Below, one piece after another: positions 7,699 to 16,096 of a stretch of 43,945 nt of DNA. The DNA comes from Lentisphaerae bacterium GWF2_57_35 (lineage in GTDB: Bacteria > Verrucomicrobiota > Kiritimatiellia > CAIQIC01 > GWF2-57-35). A program made the position numbers and the translations under genes. Location of the stretch: contig MHBK01000045.1 in NCBI GenBank assembly GCA_001804865.1, positions 1 to 43,945 on the forward strand, given 5' to 3'. The notes under the pieces were generated by a model. That model was not told the DNA's origin and ran no database searches. It worked only from the letters and a program-made list of their open reading frames with translations. Position 1 is the stretch's first letter; every line of letters begins with the position of its first letter.

Positions 7699-10600
7699 TC
7701 ACGGCGACGTTACATTTTCTATAAACTGCTCGGGCAATATCCATCGAAGCGCTCCGTGATAGACGGGCCAGTTGGTGGTTGTGGGGGCGTAGGGCGTGCG
7801 GCCGCCGGTATATTCGGCCGAGTAATAGCCGTAGCCGGCGCTGCCGGCGACGGCCATGTTGTTCCAGGCGGTCAGCAAGCTGGAGGGCGAGAGATCGGCA
7901 AGGTCATAACCCTGGCTTTCACTGTAGCGCAGATCCCAAACAGCGGAGCCGGTGCGGCCCTTCCAGGCGTTGTAGTCGAGGCTGTAGGAATATTCCCGCC
8001 GGAGCGCCAGGGTCGCGCGATCGTACGTGAACACGCTGAAGGCCGGATTGTTGCCGTGATTGAACAACAGTCCGTTGGCAATCTGCGCAGCGGCCACGGC
8101 ATTCGAGGTGGAGGGGTCGTTGATCAAGGCCCAATTCCGCAGGTGACTGTGTCCGCAGAATATTCCGGCAACCGTGTTGGAGTAGCGGGCAACGATCTCG
8201 CAGAAGGGTTGAAGATAGTCGGCATGCCAGTCGGTGCAGACCGTGTGCGTATCGCCGGTGCGCCAATGACTCCAGGTGTCGTAGGCGTTGACCCCGGGCG
8301 GGATGTGGAACAACAGCCAGGCGGGCTTGCCCTGTGCATCGCAGTCGGCCAGGCGCTCCTGCAGGTAGGCCAGTTGGTTGCTTCCCTCGGCCATGCCGCG
8401 AGGATAATTGGCGGACACATAAAGCGACTGCAAAGCGATGACGTTTCCTGTCCCAAACGGAGCGGTGTAGTTTCCGGCATTCGTGAAGGTGGCGGTGAAG
8501 TCGGAGTAGTTCATGAGGCCGCCAAGACCTGCGTCATACAGCGAGGCGGCGGTATCGGCATAGAAGGCATCGCCCACCGTGATGTCGTAATCGGCGAGAT
8601 AGGTGTCGTTGTTGCCCATGCAGAAATAGACGGGGGCGCCAGGCCAGGTCTGGTTGATCTTCAGCAAGGAGTAGCCGATCGTTTTTATCAGCAATTGCTT
8701 CCAATGAGCGGGATCGGAATCGCCCGTGACTTGCTGATAATACAGGCCGAAATCGTAATACGGGAAATCGCCGCCCATGAGGATGCCGTCGGGTTGAGGG
8801 CACGCCGCCCAAGCATTCGTGAGCGCAGAGTTGAAGAGCATGGGCGTAGTGACGGATTGGCCCGTGGCGTCTTTTGTAAAGTAGCCGTTGGTGGCGGCGG
8901 CCAGAAGGTCGTCCCATTCGGAGATCGCGCTCGTCCGCAACGATTCCGTGATGGCGGCATTGGCGAACGGGCTCATATGAAAGTCCGAAAGCATGATGAC
9001 GCGTCCCAGCCGGTTGGCCGGGGCAGAGGCATCGCGCAGGCGATAAAACAAAGCGCCGTCCGGCGAGGCCGGCTGGTTATGCAAACCGAGCAAGCCTGTG
9101 GCGGCGATGTTAGTGATCGAAGGGACAAAGGCATCCGCTGTCGTCAGCCTTTCGGCAGATTCGATGCCGAACGTGGAATTGGAAGCGCCCTGCCAGACGA
9201 TTTCTGAAGCGTTGCCTGCTTTCCGCATTTCGCGGACCAGCAAAGGAATGTTGAAGGCCACGTGAAACGAGCCGGTTTGTACGCCGTCCACATCCGGCTG
9301 AACCTCGAGCGTCAGGGGCCCGCGCCCAGAAGCAACGGTAAGCCCGCCGTTGCCGCGCAGTTCGTCGAGCAACACGTTTCCGTCCCCATGAAGGCGCAGC
9401 AAAAAGTTGGACGGCGCGCCGGACAGCGCTAATTCGTAAAACACATTGGAAACGCCGCCCACGGGCGCCGCCGGCGCTGCCGGATTAATTTCATACCATT
9501 CGGAGAATCCGGCCCGCGCGATGGAACCGGTAAGCGACATGGTCGCCGGCAGGCTTTCCGGCGCAGGCCCAAAAACGTACCCGGCATAAAGCACATAGTC
9601 CTGTCCGCCGTCCGACAAAATCTGCAAAGACGAATCGCCGCGATTGTTCAGCCCGACAAGAAACGCGAGCTGATCGTTCTGCGGGTCCAGCGCGCGATTG
9701 GCGCCGTAGCCGCCGGTGAGCACATGCAACACGCCGTTGCTTTGGCGCAACGTCAGCCACGGCTCCCCGCCGACACGGGCCATGTAATCGCACACCGGAA
9801 TGTTCCGCGCCACCCAGGTCTTCCCCAGCCGATTGCTCCACGCCGCGCTGAGGGGCGGAGGATCGTAGCGCGTGGCCAGGATGGTCGGCAGGATCGCCGC
9901 CCCCTGGGCCGTTTTCTTCAGCACCACGTCCTGCCCATGAATATTGGTGAAGCACACGATGGAAGCAGGCGAGTCATCCGTCATGAACCAGCCGTTGGTG
10001 CGCAGGACCAGGTTGCTGACCTCCAGACCATTTTCCGGCACATTCATGCGATAGGTCAGCGTCCCCTCATTCGCCTCCACCACGTCATAGCCGATGGCCC
10101 CGACGTAAATGCCCGCCAACGCATCCAGCTCAACCTGGCTGACGGTTTGGGCGGCGGTGGGAAAGGCCACGGCATTGGTTGGCCAAGGGATGCCGGTTTT
10201 ATCGTATAAGGCGCGTTGCAGGATAAAGGGCGCGCCGCTGACGGGAATATCGCAACTAGAGCTGGTCATGATGGCCACGCCCAATTTGTGATCCAGCAGC
10301 AGCTCCATCATGGCCGAATACGCCATGGTGCCGCCGGTCTTAAAACACAAGCGCCCGGCATAATCGAGCCGCGGGTCCCGCACCGTATCCCACCCCAGGC
10401 CGGTCTTCAGCCAGAGCCAGGCGTCGTAGAGCGAGTTGGAGGACTGGTCGGTCACCATCGCCTGAAACAACTCGTTCGACAAGATCGGCGCCCCTCCCCT
10501 GAACAAAGCGCTCATGAACAAAGCCAGATCGGTCGGCCGGCTGTACATGCTGCCGGTGCCGTAAATACTGATGAACTCCTCGGGTTCGCGCTGCCCGGCC

Positions 10601-11340
10601 ACATAGGGAACCGCCAAAGAATCGACGATCGCCGGCTTGTCCTTAAGGTACGAGGTGGCCTCCATGCCCAGCGCCTCAAAGATCCGGCTGTCGACCAGTT
10701 CGGTAAACGGGCGAAAATCGCCTTGCGATTGCGCGGCGGCTTCGATCACAGCCTCCGCCAGCACAAAGCCGACGTTGCAGTAGGAATAAACCGTATCCGG
10801 CTCGAAAATCGGATACGTCTGCGCCAGATCGTTGGTGATGTTGGCATAGCCGTTGTCCATCGGGCGGGTGACGAAGCCGCCGCGCAACAAATCGCCCGGC
10901 AGACCGGAATGATGGCTCAGCACGTCGCGCAGGGTGATGGGACGCGCCGAGGGATAACGCAGCTTCCAACTCAGCGACGGCAAGATGTTCGTCAACGGCT
11001 CATCCAAATTCAGCAGGTCCTCCCCGACATATTGCAGGACAGCCGCGGCGGTGAACGCCTTGGAGACCGACCCGATGTGGAAAACGGTGGACGTCGTCGC
11101 CGGCAAGCCCGCCTCCGCGTCCGCCAGGCCAAAGCCTTGCGCCCAAACCACGGTTTGATCGTCGAGCAACGCCACCGAACAGCCGGTCACCTGTTGTTCG
11201 GCCATGGCGTTGGTAATGTAGGCGGTTGCCTGGGCGATGGTATTGGAATATCGAGGGTCCACGATATCCCCTTTCGCAGCAGCGACCATCGACAGACACG
11301 CCACCGCAATAAATGGGCAGACAACGGCATTAAACGACAT
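7699..11340 (-). CDS. secreted fusion: beta-lactamase-fold serine hydrolase plus sphingomyelinase-like metallophosphoesterase
   Basis: This is an exported protein of 1213 aa with an ordinary signal peptide (about residues 1-22). The N-terminal half is a serine beta-lactamase/esterase fold: SVSK (S91, K94), YCN (187-189) and KTG (334-336). All three class C landmarks are intact, and KTG is closer to true penicillin-binding enzymes than the HxG of the neighbour. After a beta-rich linker comes a calcineurin-like phosphoesterase with metal-site motifs DFH (D786, H788), GGD, GNND (909-912) and GHSH (1063-1066). GNND rather than GNHD is typical of acid-sphingomyelinase-like and endopolyphosphatase-like enzymes. 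Its first 80 residues resemble module 2 of the protein encoded next to it (residues from about 402), so the two are paralogous. The combined role may be lipid or wall turnover; the substrate is unknown. Confidence 0.85.
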   Translation of the reverse strand: MSFNAVVCPFIAVACLSMVAAAKGDIVDPRYSNTIAQATAYITNAMAEQQVTGCSVALLDDQTVVWAQGFGLADAEAGLPATTSTVFHIGSVSKAFTAAAVLQYVGEDLLNLDEPLTNILPSLSWKLRYPSARPITLRDVLSHHSGLPGDLLRGGFVTRPMDNGYANITNDLAQTYPIFEPDTVYSYCNVGFVLAEAVIEAAAQSQGDFRPFTELVDSRIFEALGMEATSYLKDKPAIVDSLAVPYVAGQREPEEFISIYGTGSMYSRPTDLALFMSALFRGGAPILSNELFQAMVTDQSSNSLYDAWLWLKTGLGWDTVRDPRLDYAGRLCFKTGGTMAYSAMMELLLDHKLGVAIMTSSSCDIPVSGAPFILQRALYDKTGIPWPTNAVAFPTAAQTVSQVELDALAGIYVGAIGYDVVEANEGTLTYRMNVPENGLEVSNLVLRTNGWFMTDDSPASIVCFTNIHGQDVVLKKTAQGAAILPTILATRYDPPPLSAAWSNRLGKTWVARNIPVCDYMARVGGEPWLTLRQSNGVLHVLTGGYGANRALDPQNDQLAFLVGLNNRGDSSLQILSDGGQDYVLYAGYVFGPAPESLPATMSLTGSIARAGFSEWYEINPAAPAAPVGGVSNVFYELALSGAPSNFLLRLHGDGNVLLDELRGNGGLTVASGRGPLTLEVQPDVDGVQTGSFHVAFNIPLLVREMRKAGNASEIVWQGASNSTFGIESAERLTTADAFVPSITNIAATGLLGLHNQPASPDGALFYRLRDASAPANRLGRVIMLSDFHMSPFANAAITESLRTSAISEWDDLLAAATNGYFTKDATGQSVTTPMLFNSALTNAWAACPQPDGILMGGDFPYYDFGLYYQQVTGDSDPAHWKQLLIKTIGYSLLKINQTWPGAPVYFCMGNNDTYLADYDITVGDAFYADTAASLYDAGLGGLMNYSDFTATFTNAGNYTAPFGTGNVIALQSLYVSANYPRGMAEGSNQLAYLQERLADCDAQGKPAWLLFHIPPGVNAYDTWSHWRTGDTHTVCTDWHADYLQPFCEIVARYSNTVAGIFCGHSHLRNWALINDPSTSNAVAAAQIANGLLFNHGNNPAFSVFTYDRATLALRREYSYSLDYNAWKGRTGSAVWDLRYSESQGYDLADLSPSSLLTAWNNMAVAGSAGYGYYSAEYTGGRTPYAPTTTNWPVYHGALRWILPEQFIENVTSP

Positions 11341-11489
11341 ACTTCGGAATGCTCCTGGGTTCGTCCGTCAAGATTCTGAAAAGCGACGTTGGTATGGATA
11401 CCCAGAAAGCCGTCTGCATGTTCATTGAAAATTAATGCAGCGAGAAAATAGGCTTGAGCCTGCATAAAGGATTGCTAGCATTCGCGCCT

Positions 11490-12383
11490 ATGGAAACACA
11501 TCGGGGGAATTCCGGGGACATGAAATCGACGCCATGTGACGAACCAGCTATTCAACGTGAAACTCAAGGCGACAGACCGCCGCGAATACCCTTGTCGTCT
11601 TGGACCGAATGGAAGGAACGTTGCGCAGCCGCGCTTTGCTCGGCGGGGGCGCGCGAACAGCTTGAGACGTTTGTGGCAGCTCATTTCAACCGGCAGACGC
11701 GACGGTACCTGCGCCGAACTAACGCAAAAGGGCATTGCTCGTCCATTCCCGCCATGGAGTGCATGCATCGGCTGGAAACCTCTATGGTCATCAACCGAAA
11801 TGGCCACGGCAAGGCCTACAAGGATTGGCTTTTCGCCCGGGCTCATGGCGACCGAGCCCATGAGGCCTTGGAAAGCGGCACGGTACTGCTCGTCAGGGAC
11901 GTGGTCAGGGATTATCTCCGCCGCGAGCATTCGCCCGTCTTCATGATTTCGCTGAACGATGCGGCAACGCCAAATGCCAACGGCCTGACGATCGAAGATT
12001 TGCTTCCCTGCGACTCGGACCCTTCAGCGGAAGCCTCCATGCGGGAACTGGAACAGTTGGCGGAGCGGCACGCACAACGATGGGCTGGCGAACTTGGTCA
12101 CCGGGAACGGGTCGCCTTGCTGGCGCGTGAAATGGGCCTGTCGCTGGCCCATCCCGAGGTCGAGCGAACCGCCGGATGTCGAAAGAGCGTTCTGAACGAT
12201 GCGCATCGAAAACTTTGCGAGCGCGTCGCGACCGACTTGAAGAAAAAGCATGAGAACGAGGATCGCCAGGCGCTGCAAATCCTCACGATCCGGGCGCTCG
12301 AAGCCTTGTCCACACTGATCGCAGGCCAGGCCCGTCTGGATCCGGCCTACCAAACTCTCCGAGCCGTAGTGGAGGAACGATGA
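11490..12383 (+). CDS. divergent sigma-factor-like protein
   Basis: A protein of 297 aa from the ATG at 11490. A TTG at 11454 and an ATG at 11520 are also possible, and none has a convincing ribosome site. The middle carries a stretch (GKAYKDWLF, then RDVVRDYLRR) that reads like sigma region 2. After a linker ending in TIEDLLPCDSDPSAE, an HTH-like segment near VERTAGCRKSVLNDAHRKL fits region 4. The acidic linker ahead of the HTH is a pattern common in sigma-70-family proteins. The call is by pattern only. It is transcribed divergently from the giant hydrolase genes, and its stop overlaps the next gene by 4 bp, so the two products probably work together. Confidence 0.45.
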   Translation: METHRGNSGDMKSTPCDEPAIQRETQGDRPPRIPLSSWTEWKERCAAALCSAGAREQLETFVAAHFNRQTRRYLRRTNAKGHCSSIPAMECMHRLETSMVINRNGHGKAYKDWLFARAHGDRAHEALESGTVLLVRDVVRDYLRREHSPVFMISLNDAATPNANGLTIEDLLPCDSDPSAEASMRELEQLAERHAQRWAGELGHRERVALLAREMGLSLAHPEVERTAGCRKSVLNDAHRKLCERVATDLKKKHENEDRQALQILTIRALEALSTLIAGQARLDPAYQTLRAVVEER

Positions 12384-13087
12384 ATAAGCTGCCCCCCATC
12401 CCATCGAACTTCAATCCTGATGGGCAACAACGCAAGCTGAGCGAGTGGATGGCCGAGTGGCATGCCGATCGGTTGCTGGCAGACGCTGACAACCAGACGC
12501 CCCCAGTGTCTCATCAACCGCCAACGGGCGCTTCATGGCCCGAAACAAGCCCGATTCCCGGAAGTATCTTGTTGCTGTGCCCGACCGAGCCCCTCTTGTC
12601 CGCTCGACCACGCTACATTGCCATTCTGAATATCGGCCCTGACGGACAGCTGCTCGTTGCCCCTTTCAGCCGATTCAGCCAACCCGCCATACCGGGTGAA
12701 TTGAATCTCGGGGGCGAGGCCCTGCTGACACGCGTTCTCTGCATATGGAATACGCGCCGGGTCGCCACACTGCCGCCAGCATGGACCGCAGGGATGATGG
12801 CGGAATCGGAACGAGCGAAAGCCATGACGATCTACGCCAACCTGATCGAAAAGACACCCATTCCTCTTTCCCTCAAGGAACAAACCGGCCCGGCGCTGCA
12901 GCATCCCCTCGATCCGCGATGGGCTTATCTCGACGACGAGCGCCAATGGATTGAGCTCTCTCTGGCGAAAGAGCGCATCCACACGCAAAGCAGCTACGAA
13001 CAGATATCTGCTCCGACCCCTCTTCCCAAAGCCGCAGAATCACGAGCTGAATATCGCACATCAAACGACAACGCCAAGCCGGAGTAA
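12380..13087 (+). CDS. hypothetical partner of the sigma-like protein
   Basis: A 235-aa soluble protein with no signal peptide or membrane segment. It starts with an ATGA overlap on the upstream stop and has GGAGG just before the start, so it is translationally coupled to the sigma-like protein. I do not recognise the family. Residues about 60-125 form a run of short hydrophobic strands (PGSILLLCP, RYIAILNI, GQLLVAPFS, LTRVLCIWNTR), which suggests a small beta-barrel such as an SH3-like fold. The termini are polar and probably disordered. A regulator or antagonist of the sigma-like protein is one guess from context; nothing in the sequence proves it. Confidence 0.6.
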   Translation: MNKLPPIPSNFNPDGQQRKLSEWMAEWHADRLLADADNQTPPVSHQPPTGASWPETSPIPGSILLLCPTEPLLSARPRYIAILNIGPDGQLLVAPFSRFSQPAIPGELNLGGEALLTRVLCIWNTRRVATLPPAWTAGMMAESERAKAMTIYANLIEKTPIPLSLKEQTGPALQHPLDPRWAYLDDERQWIELSLAKERIHTQSSYEQISAPTPLPKAAESRAEYRTSNDNAKPE

Positions 13088-13222
13088 GAGAGTCCAAAGT
13101 CCAAGGAGTCCAAGGTCCAAAGCCTGAAAACATTCACTCTTTCTCTTCCGACTTTGGACCTTGGACTTTGGACTTCTTAAACCTTGGACTTTGGACTCCT
13201 TGGACCTTGGACTTTGGACTCT
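13088..13222. repeat. mosaic repeat of AGTCCAAAGTCCAAGG units
   Basis: From 13088 the plus strand reads GAGTCCAAAGTCCAAGG followed by a second shuffled copy. From about 13151 to 13222 come several copies of the complement, built from the words CTTTGGACTT, CCTTGGACT and CTTTGGACC. The two arms could form a long imperfect hairpin around 13122-13150. No protein is encoded. It lies between the sigma-like pair and ssb and might end the first transcript, but it looks like an expanding simple repeat family. Confidence 0.7.
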
Positions 13223-13352
13223 TTTCTTTACTTTCCCTCACTTTTCTCCGGAAAACTCTTCTGCTCGTTTCTTTATTACTATGGCCCCGGCGGATGAGCA
13301 TCGTCGGGAATACTCAAAGGCATGACATAAACAGCACTTAAGGAGAGACATC

Positions 13353-13754
13353 ATGGGCTCGGTTAATAGCGTGTTTTTAATGGGCAATCTGACCTTCAAT
13401 CCGGTTTTGAGACACACGCCATCGGGGACCTCCGTCGCCGATTTGCGGATGGCCATTTCTGAAAACTACCGTGACAAGGAAGGGAAGGAGGTGAAATCGA
13501 CCTGTTTCACGGATGTGGTGGCCTGGGGACGACAAGCGGAGACCTGTGCGGAATTTCTGACCAAGGGTTCGGCCGTGTTGGTGGAGGGGCGATTGCAATT
13601 CGATCAGTGGGATACGCCGGAGGGAGCCAAACGATCCAAACTCAGGGTAAAAGCTCATCGAGTTCAGTTCCTTGGCGGCAAGTGGAATTCAAACCATGCA
13701 GAAGATTCATCGGATAAGGACGCCAAAGAAAACTTTGACCAAATGGATCTTTGA
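13353..13754 (+). CDS. ssb: single-stranded DNA-binding protein
   Basis: A 133-aa SSB with a strong ribosome site (AAGGAG, 8 nt before the ATG). The OB-fold landmarks are clear: NSVFLMGNLTFNPVLRHTPSG at the start, then FTDVVAWGRQAE, FLTKGSAVLVEGRL and KLRVKAHRVQFL. The tail is short and acidic and ends FDQMDL, a degenerate form of the DDDIPF tip through which SSB recruits repair and replication proteins. Chromosomal ssb is often near rpsF/rpsR; here it sits instead with a small unknown gene and a putative Whirly-like gene. This suggests an accessory SSB of a mobile or specialised system rather than the housekeeping copy. Confidence 0.92.
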   Translation: MGSVNSVFLMGNLTFNPVLRHTPSGTSVADLRMAISENYRDKEGKEVKSTCFTDVVAWGRQAETCAEFLTKGSAVLVEGRLQFDQWDTPEGAKRSKLRVKAHRVQFLGGKWNSNHAEDSSDKDAKENFDQMDL

Positions 13755-13897
13755 ATCGCCGGATTGTTAAGCCGGCCTCTGTGGCGAGACGCGCGTCGGG
13801 TCTGGCCGCGAATCGCAGCCCAAAAATGCCTGCGACCCTTTTCTTGAAGCATGATGTAAGGGCTGGAAAACATGATGAGTTTTAATCGAAAGCTGCA

Positions 13898-14119
13898 ATG
13901 AAAAACAAAATTCAAAAGGATGAGAATGACCGGAAATCTCGTTCTGATATTGAGGACCTTCTTCGAACCATGAAGGGGGTGGATGTTCGGGCCTTCCGCT
14001 TGAAAATTGACGACCACGAGGTGAAATGCTACGCGGTCGTCGAACGCAAAATACTGGAGAATCTTGCGACATCCCTGATAGATGGAAAGATGAAATTAAA
14101 CAAAAAGAAGACAACATGA
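13898..14119 (+). CDS. small hypothetical protein, coupled to the next gene
   Basis: A 73-aa charged protein, rich in lysine at both ends, with the central strand pattern VDVRAFRLKIDDHEVKCYAVVERKIL. I recognise no family. It is taken as real because its stop codon overlaps the ATG of the downstream gene (ATGA at 14116-14119) and because it lies in line with ssb. The ribosome site is weak. Codon use and base composition are more AT-rich than the neighbouring hydrolase and hydrogenase genes. Confidence 0.55.
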   Translation: MKNKIQKDENDRKSRSDIEDLLRTMKGVDVRAFRLKIDDHEVKCYAVVERKILENLATSLIDGKMKLNKKKTT

Positions 14120-14703
14120 GAGACGAACAAAACTCAACCTTTGCAACGGCCGATGCGGCCGAACGCATCGAACAACGCAAACCCGGAAAACGAGAGCAGG
14201 AACATAGAGGGCGACTCGCTTTTTACCACGCCAATTCTCAAGGCACGGGTACGGCGATTCAATTCGAATTGCGTATGAACCGCCCGGGTGAAGATCGCTA
14301 TGACTGCATCTTCATGGAGATGGCGAAGCAAAAAAGCCTCGTGACGACGTCCAATGACCAAAGAAAACCGGCCACATTTGACTGGAGCAACAAAGTAACA
14401 GTAAAACTGGATTTCTCCGACATTTGCGCCATGCTGCTGGTCTTGGAAGGCCGCAGGGAAAAGATCAGCGATAGCCGGTCGGGGTTGTATCATGAAGCAG
14501 CTGGCTCAAGCACCATCATCAGCCTGGATAAAAGTACGAAGCAAAGCGGTTGCTATCTTGGCATATCAAAGAAAGCGAAGGGCGGAGACAGCATCTTTAA
14601 GGGACAAATTCTTTTAGATGACGCCGAATCGTTGGGACTAAAATCTGTGCTTCAATCCAGCCTCTTCTTCATCGCTTTCCATAAAAACTTGAATGAAATG
14701 TGA
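14116..14703 (+). CDS. putative Whirly-like single-stranded-DNA-binding protein
   Basis: A 195-aa protein. The ATG at 14116 is chosen over an upstream in-frame start because it overlaps the stop of the small gene. Residues from about 34 read LAFYHANSQGTGTAIQFEL, then FDWSNKVTVKLDFSDICAML, GLYHEAAGSSTIISLDK, GCYLGISKK, FKGQILLDDAESLGL and SLFFIAFH. This order (a strand ending in basic or glycine residues, FDW/YDW-x-x-K-x-x-x-L, a helix, F/YH-x(5-8)-K/T, and a final hydrophobic helix) matches the pattern of Whirly proteins, which bind single-stranded DNA as tetramers in plants. The placement two genes after ssb fits. The assignment rests on eye comparison alone and needs a profile search. Its base composition is lower in G+C than the flanks. 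Confidence 0.55.
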   Translation: MRDEQNSTFATADAAERIEQRKPGKREQEHRGRLAFYHANSQGTGTAIQFELRMNRPGEDRYDCIFMEMAKQKSLVTTSNDQRKPATFDWSNKVTVKLDFSDICAMLLVLEGRREKISDSRSGLYHEAAGSSTIISLDKSTKQSGCYLGISKKAKGGDSIFKGQILLDDAESLGLKSVLQSSLFFIAFHKNLNEM

Positions 14704-15303
14704 AGTCCATGAATGCGCGTTTGTCGCTTGGGTGGAAACAGCAAGGCTTGCTAAATACAGCCGGAATGGGTGATGGTTCTAATATCGCTTCCGCGAGCCT
14801 GGGGACGTCATTAGGGGGTGTCATACTTTTCTGACCATCCCATCCGCCTAATGATCCGAAGGTTTTTCAATGAACACATCACACACTTCCGGCTTTCACC
14901 AAAAAAGTACGCGCAAAAAGATGAAAATCAATGCGTCAAAATAGAAAAGAGTCTCAGGACCATTTGGAGGCGTAAGGAGCATATATAAAATAATGGCCGG
15001 AATTGGTAATGCGTATCCGCACCGCTACGGACCGCTTTCAGACTCACATCAGGTAGGATCATTTATACCGATCCATTCCTATATGATCTGTCAGCCTAAT
15101 CGAACGCATTGCTCAATCCCGGCTCAATTTCAACGTACGCGCCATACGAGAAAAATCAATAAACAGGCAGAAAAAAGGCATTCATTCATCTCTTTCCCTA
15201 TGAATAGGAACCGATATTTTTCAAAAAAAGACGAACGAATAAATGGCGCCGCATTAAACAAACCAGCTGCAAGGCATCACGCAGACCGAATTGATTCGGA
15301 TTC
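14704..15303. other. gene-poor, AT-richer stretch
   Basis: No convincing gene is present. A plus-strand open frame beginning at 14993 runs antisense into the 3' end of the lipoprotein gene and has no family resemblance. The area includes GGGGGTGTCATACTTTTCTG near 14814-14833, which resembles the ends of some small transposable elements, but I could not find a matching second end. Base composition is lower in G+C than the rest of the window, as for the preceding Whirly-like gene, which may point to acquired DNA. Confidence 0.4.
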
Positions 15304-15843
15304 TTATCTTCGTATGGGAGCTCTTTGTAGAGACACAGGGCCGCCTACATAGCCTTCGCCGTGATCTTCGATGGTGTAGGAAATGATCCGTGTGGTAGGA
15401 TTCTTGAAGGTGTCTGAAGAATGTGAAACACCATATTTGATTAAATACGTATGACCCGCTTTGGCATCCAAGGGAAGAATTTTGCAATGCTTTTCATCTA
15501 CTTTTCTGATCCAACTGGCTAACAGCAAGTCGGCTAACCAACTATTCATTCGGCCCATCGGTCGATCGTCAAAAAATCTTACGAGTAGTTCATGAGTACC
15601 GGGAAGAACGGTAATCTCTGTGGGTCGGCCCCGTAAAGTTCGTTCATCAACCTTCACGATAGCAATGGAATCAGCGAAGTCTTTCGCGACGGAAACCATC
15701 GGGATTTCGGCAAAGATTCTTGCGATTTCCTGATCGGACTTTTGCTCTCCTTCATAGGCCTGCACGCATTTCGGAGTTGAGCATCCACTTTGGACAACGA
15801 CTAAAAAAAGACAACCGCATAAAACAAGACATCCTCTAAGCAT
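15304..15843 (-). CDS. putative lipoprotein, unknown function
   Basis: A 179-aa protein. The ATG at 15843 is preferred because AGAGGA sits about 8 nt upstream; another ATG three codons earlier would overlap that site. A hydrophobic signal segment ends in QSGC (C21), a probable lipid-attachment site although the -3 position is Q rather than L. The mature part opens with CVQAYEGEQKSDQEIARI, a pattern I associate with small periplasmic lipoproteins of unknown role. It continues with a beta-rich part (VDERTLRG, TEITVLPGTHELLVRF) reminiscent of PEGA-type surface domains. It stands alone, with repeat-rich gaps on both sides. Confidence 0.7.
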   Translation of the reverse strand: MLRGCLVLCGCLFLVVVQSGCSTPKCVQAYEGEQKSDQEIARIFAEIPMVSVAKDFADSIAIVKVDERTLRGRPTEITVLPGTHELLVRFFDDRPMGRMNSWLADLLLASWIRKVDEKHCKILPLDAKAGHTYLIKYGVSHSSDTFKNPTTRIISYTIEDHGEGYVGGPVSLQRAPIRR

Positions 15844-16080
15844 AAACAGCATCCTCTTCTATTAGACTCCTTCAAGAAGCATCTCTTGTGGGCGGAACTA
15901 TATACAAGAGAACGTACTTGTCTGCCAAGAGAAAGCCACGAGAATTCGAACCAGGATGAGGAGACGCCCGTAACCAAAAACAAATACCGACAGGAAACCC
16001 ATATCCGATTCAGCGGCACAACGGCTGTAATAGGCTCTTTACAACAAAATCCGGCGCGGGAACAAGCCGGGGCCAGAAGC

Positions 16081-16096
16081 CTGTCTCTTATACACA
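16081..16096. other. 16-base match to the Tn5 mosaic end / Nextera adapter
   Basis: CTGTCTCTTATACACA at 16081-16096 is identical to the inner 16 bases of the 19-base Tn5 mosaic end (read on the minus strand, TGTGTATAAGAGACAG). The outer three bases differ (AAA instead of TCT). Such matches are well known as remnants of transposase-based sequencing libraries; the minus-strand frame even begins with the tell-tale CIRDR peptide. The assembly may be joined artificially here. A genuine Tn5-type end is possible but no transposase gene is near. Confidence 0.7.

Noticed and set aside
14814..14833. Transposon end (GGGGGTGTCATACTTTTCTG)
   Set aside because: No matching inverted end, target duplication or transposase gene was found nearby.
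14993..15352. Plus-strand frame of 119 aa
   Set aside because: It runs into the 3' end of the lipoprotein gene on the other strand, has a poorly placed ribosome site and no recognisable pattern.
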